DNA of 18,150 nt from CAZWVR01 sp964637235 (GTDB lineage Bacteria; Bacteroidota; Bacteroidia; Bacteroidales; S143-33), in NCBI GenBank assembly GCA_964637235.1, contig CAZWVR010000043.1, positions 1 through 18,150 on the forward strand. The letters run 5' to 3'. Position 1 is the first letter of the stretch, and the number at the start of each line of letters is the position of its first letter. Shown in pieces: positions 16,412-18,150 of this stretch. Below the pieces are notes generated by a model that was not told the origin of the DNA, searched no databases, and saw nothing but the letters and a program-made list of their open reading frames with translations. The position numbers and the translations under genes were made by a program.

Positions 16412-16425
16412 ATGCAATATTTTTT

Positions 16426-16456
16426 CAAATTTACGGAATAAAAATTTTATTTACAA
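16426..16456 (-). promoter_or_regulatory. Promoter of the ftsE-like operon
   Basis: On the minus strand, TTG (16456-16454, within TTTTG), 20 nt, then TAAATTTG (16433-16426) match the Bacteroidota -33/-7 pattern. The -7 box ends 14 nt before the ATG at 16411. Confidence 0.7.
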
Positions 16457-16487
16457 AATAAAGGGATTAAAGTGGATAGAGAGTAGA

Positions 16488-16559
16488 GCGGCAGACGGGA
16501 TTCGAACCCGCGACCCTCAGCTTGGGAAGCTGATGCTCTGCCAGCTGAGCTACTGCCGC
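16488..16559 (-). tRNA. tRNA-Gly (anticodon CCC)
   Basis: A 72-nt cloverleaf. The acceptor stem GCGGCAG/CTGCCGC pairs perfectly. The D-stem is GCTC/GAGC. The anticodon stem TCAGC/GCTGA encloses loop TTCCCAA, giving anticodon CCC (Gly, codon GGG). The T-arm is GCGGG-TTCGAAT-CCCGT. The 3' CCA is not encoded. Confidence 0.95.
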
Positions 16560-16565
16560 ATATAA

Positions 16566-16637
16566 GCCACCTAAGGGACTCGAACCCTTGACCTGCTCAT
16601 TACGAGTGAGCTGCTCTACCAACTGAGCTAAGGTGGC
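16566..16637 (-). tRNA. tRNA-Thr (anticodon CGT)
   Basis: A 72-nt cloverleaf. The acceptor stem GCCACCT/AGGTGGC pairs perfectly. The anticodon stem GCTCA/TGAGC encloses loop CTCGTAA, giving anticodon CGT (Thr, codon ACG). The T-arm is AAGGG-TTCGAGT-CCCTT. CCA is not encoded. It is transcribed before tRNA-Gly, with only 6 nt between them. Confidence 0.95.
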
Positions 16638-16646
16638 AAGTGTCCG

Positions 16647-16678
16647 CAAAATTACAAAAAATTCTTTTATGAATTCAA
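16647..16678 (-). promoter_or_regulatory. Promoter of the tRNA-Thr/tRNA-Gly pair
   Basis: On the minus strand, TTG (16678-16676), 21 nt, then TAATTTTG (16654-16647) fit the Bacteroidota promoter pattern, ending 9 nt before the tRNA-Thr 5' end. The -33 part lies inside the last codons of the upstream 93-aa gene. Confidence 0.6.
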
Positions 16679-16948
16679 TAGTTCAAAAGTATTTTTTTCC
16701 GGGTTATATTTCAGATTGTGTTCTTTGAGAGTTTGATGGAACTTATCTAATGTAAGTTTACCGGTTCTCCATAGTTTTAGTTCTTTATCATAGCGTTTTA
16801 GTTGCAGCAATAGCCATTTTATTTCCTCATCGTTGAGGGAGTTAAGGTCTAATTTTTCCAGGGTATCCGATGAGGTTAAGCTATGGATGTCTTTGAGGCT
16901 TTCCTCAAATAAGTTAGTTATGCCTTTTTTGAAGCTTTTTTTAGCCAT
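16667..16948 (-). CDS. 93-aa ParA-linked protein with a ParB-like N-terminal tip
   Basis: A 93-residue soluble protein starting 3 nt after the ParA stop, so the two are surely co-transcribed. The N-terminus 'MAKKSFKKGITNLFEE' resembles the basic ParA-contacting tip of chromosomal ParB proteins (KK-G-[LI]-x-x-L-F). Nothing resembling the ParB CTPase/ParBRC fold or its helix-turn-helix follows. Residues ~40-93 are charged and helical ('EEIKWLLLQLKRYDKELKLWRTG'). The reading I favour is a small dedicated ParA partner or cargo adaptor; that is inference from position and the N-terminal pattern. I do not recognise a named family. The promoter of the downstream tRNA pair overlaps its last codons. 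Confidence 0.75.
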   Translation of the reverse strand: MAKKSFKKGITNLFEESLKDIHSLTSSDTLEKLDLNSLNDEEIKWLLLQLKRYDKELKLWRTGKLTLDKFHQTLKEHNLKYNPEKNTFELLNS

Positions 16949-16951
16949 ATT

Positions 16952-17707
16952 TTATTGTTTTTCGTGTCTTTGGATAAATTCTTCGGTTAATTTGGCGTAA
17001 TCTTGTGCGCCATTTGATTTAGGGTTATATCGGAATATATCTTTACCTTCTGTTGGGGCTTCTGCTAATGCGATATTTTCTCGTATTTTAGTTTCGTAAA
17101 CTTTTTCTTGAAAATAGGTTTTTATAGTTTCTTCGACGTCTCTGTGTAAGATTTTTCTTTTGTCGTAGAGTGTTATTATAACGCCTGAAATTTCGAGACT
17201 CGGATTTATACGGCGTTTCACTTTGTTTATAACTTCCAAAATTTTTGTAAGACCTTTAATTGCTAAGAAATGTGCTTGGATAGGTATTATTACTTCTTTG
17301 GCAGCAGTAAATGAGTTTAATGTAAGTAGTCCCAAAGAAGGCGGACAATCTATAAAGATATAATCATAATTATCTTGCACAGGTTCTAAAACTTCTGACA
17401 AGAGGAATTCCCGACCGGCTTCTGAGTTAAGTTCCATTTCTGCGCCTGCCAAATCTATTGACGAGGCTATAATATCTAAATTTTCGTATATATTTATTGG
17501 TTGAATTTCTTTTTCTCCTTTAAGTGCTTGATATATTGTACTTTCAGGCTTAGTTATTCCAAAACTTTGGGTTAAATTTGCTTGTGGATCTATATCAACT
17601 AAAAGAATTTTCCTTCCGACGTTTGCTAAACCAGCTCCTAAGTTAACAGTAGTTGTAGTTTTTCCTACACCTCCTTTATGATTGCTTATTGATATAATCA
17701 AGCCCAT
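16952..17707 (-). CDS. ParA/Soj-family ATPase
   Basis: A 251-residue ParA-type P-loop ATPase. The deviant Walker A 'NHKGGVGKTTTT' carries Lys11 and Lys16. 'LLVDIDPQANLTQ' forms the Walker A' region, 'YDYIFIDCPPSLGLLTLNS' the Walker B region, and 'AEAPTEGKDIFRYNPKSNGAQDY' the typical C-terminal part with its DNA-binding basic residues. Such proteins form dynamic gradients on the nucleoid that segregate DNA or position protein cargo. The frame is open 15 codons further upstream, but that stretch (Phe/Cys/Lys-rich) contains the promoter at 17722-17753. 'MGLIISISNHKGG' is the normal ParA beginning, so I chose the ATG at 17707. No parB or parS-like repeat is visible; the next gene encodes a 93-aa protein in ParB's usual place. 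Whether this is the chromosome-segregation ParA or an orphan positioning ATPase is open. Confidence 0.93.
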   Translation of the reverse strand: MGLIISISNHKGGVGKTTTTVNLGAGLANVGRKILLVDIDPQANLTQSFGITKPESTIYQALKGEKEIQPINIYENLDIIASSIDLAGAEMELNSEAGREFLLSEVLEPVQDNYDYIFIDCPPSLGLLTLNSFTAAKEVIIPIQAHFLAIKGLTKILEVINKVKRRINPSLEISGVIITLYDKRKILHRDVEETIKTYFQEKVYETKIRENIALAEAPTEGKDIFRYNPKSNGAQDYAKLTEEFIQRHEKQ

Positions 17708-17721
17708 AGACAAATTTTTAT

Positions 17722-17753
17722 CAAAAGTATTTTTTTTTTTGCAAAAAAACAAA
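17722..17753 (-). promoter_or_regulatory. parA promoter
   Basis: On the minus strand, TTTG (17753-17750), 20 nt, then TACTTTTG (17729-17722) match the Bacteroidota pattern. It lies inside the longest possible reading frame and so supports the start at 17707, 14 nt downstream. Confidence 0.65.
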
Positions 17754-17822
17754 TACTAACTAATAGTCTTTAATGTGATTGAAAGCGGGATTGAATTTTG
17801 GTTGTTGATAAATGATATTAGT

Positions 17823-18150
17823 TTATTTCCATAATTGAAGGTATATGATACTTGTAGTATCAAAGCCGTTATTGATGGCTTTATTTAGAAAGAATGAAGC
17901 AGAGTCAGTATTTTTTTTGTTTTTATAATAGAGGGCTCTGAAAAATTCCATATCTGGATTGTTTGGTTCTAAAAGTTTATATATTGTTAAAGCTTTTTTT
18001 AGTTTTGTTTGATTATTTGCATAAGCATATTGTTTAGTTTTTTCATATGCAAGGATACCTAAGAAGCCTTTGATTCTGCTATACATTGCAACAAAGTCAG
18101 GATCTTTTGTTGTTGTGATTTTTTTATGGAGGTTTTCTATTTCTATTTTC
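17823..18150 (-). CDS. TPR-like protein, 5' end beyond the window (partial)
   Basis: The C-terminal 109 codons of a larger gene. The frame has an ATG at 18086, but it stays open without a stop for the remaining 21 codons to the window edge ('KIEIENLHKKITTTKDPDF...'), so the true start is probably outside. The visible part looks like tetratricopeptide helices: 'KKALTIYKLLEPNNPDMEFFRALYY' followed by 'SASFFLNKAINNGF' fits the A/B helix pattern with the small-residue and Pro positions of TPR units. No catalytic motif is visible. It ends 69 nt before the parA promoter and is not obviously part of the parA unit. Function unknown; a TPR scaffold or lipoprotein is plausible. Confidence 0.7.
   Translation of the reverse strand, partial: KIEIENLHKKITTTKDPDFVAMYSRIKGFLGILAYEKTKQYAYANNQTKLKKALTIYKLLEPNNPDMEFFRALYYKNKKNTDSASFFLNKAINNGFDTTSIIYLQLWK

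Noticed and set aside
16441..16470. AT-only hairpin TTTATTT-TGT-AAATAAA downstream of tRNA-Gly as a terminator
   Set aside because: The stem has no G-C pairs, so it would be weak, and it overlaps the -33 region of the next promoter, which explains the bases better.
16467..16649. 60-residue minus-strand frame covering the two tRNA genes
   Set aside because: It translates tRNA sequence ('AQLVEQLTRN', 'VAQLAEHQ' are typical tRNA mistranslations) and is not a protein gene.

Overview
The window is AT-rich chromosomal DNA that looks like a member of the Bacteroidota, probably Bacteroidales-like, although the order is not certain. Three signs point there. Several genes and a tRNA pair are preceded by the phylum's -7 promoter box TAnnTTTG, often with TTG or TTTG about 19-21 nt upstream. 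A secreted cysteine protease ends in a type IX secretion (T9SS) type-A sorting domain. A secreted WG-repeat protein begins its mature chain with Gln, as expected under the Bacteroidetes 'Q-rule'. Shine-Dalgarno sequences are absent and start codons sit in A/T-rich leaders.

Layout. At 58-453 (-) lies a small STAS/SpoIIAA-like protein, divergent from valS (541-3174, +). A secreted C10 cysteine protease follows (3217-5064, +). The 265-nt convergent gap after it holds a terminator hairpin inside a 172-bp element with inverted-repeat ends, resembling a MITE or IS remnant. Next on the minus strand is a full-length single-chain glycine dehydrogenase, gcvP (5330-8218), with its own promoter. Upstream of it is a tight minus-strand operon read as WG-repeat protein, pcm, dapF, NamZ-like muramidase lipoprotein (13417 to 8309), with 3-nt gaps or overlaps between genes. 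Divergent from this operon are a glutaminyl-peptide cyclotransferase lipoprotein (13482-14570, +) and a small thioredoxin-like protein (14620-14970, +).

The right third is all on the minus strand. It holds a three-gene unit (67-aa protein, FtsE-like ATPase, four-helix membrane protein; 16411 to 15101), a tRNA-Thr(CGT)/tRNA-Gly(CCC) pair, an orphan ParA with a 93-aa partner (17707 to 16667), and the 3' part of a TPR-like gene that runs off the window.

How the genes fit together. DapF makes meso-diaminopimelate for peptidoglycan, NamZ-type enzymes release terminal MurNAc from peptidoglycan fragments, and Pcm repairs aged proteins. The cyclotransferase is the enzyme class that converts N-terminal Gln of exported proteins to pyroglutamate, and its divergent neighbour, the WG-repeat protein, is a predicted substrate. 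No complete new defence or mobile system is visible. The items most worth a second look are the orphan ParA with its ParB-tip-like small partner, the 12+12 WG-repeat duplication beside the cyclotransferase, the small inverted-repeat element, and the FtsE-like ATPase paired with a non-FtsX membrane protein.
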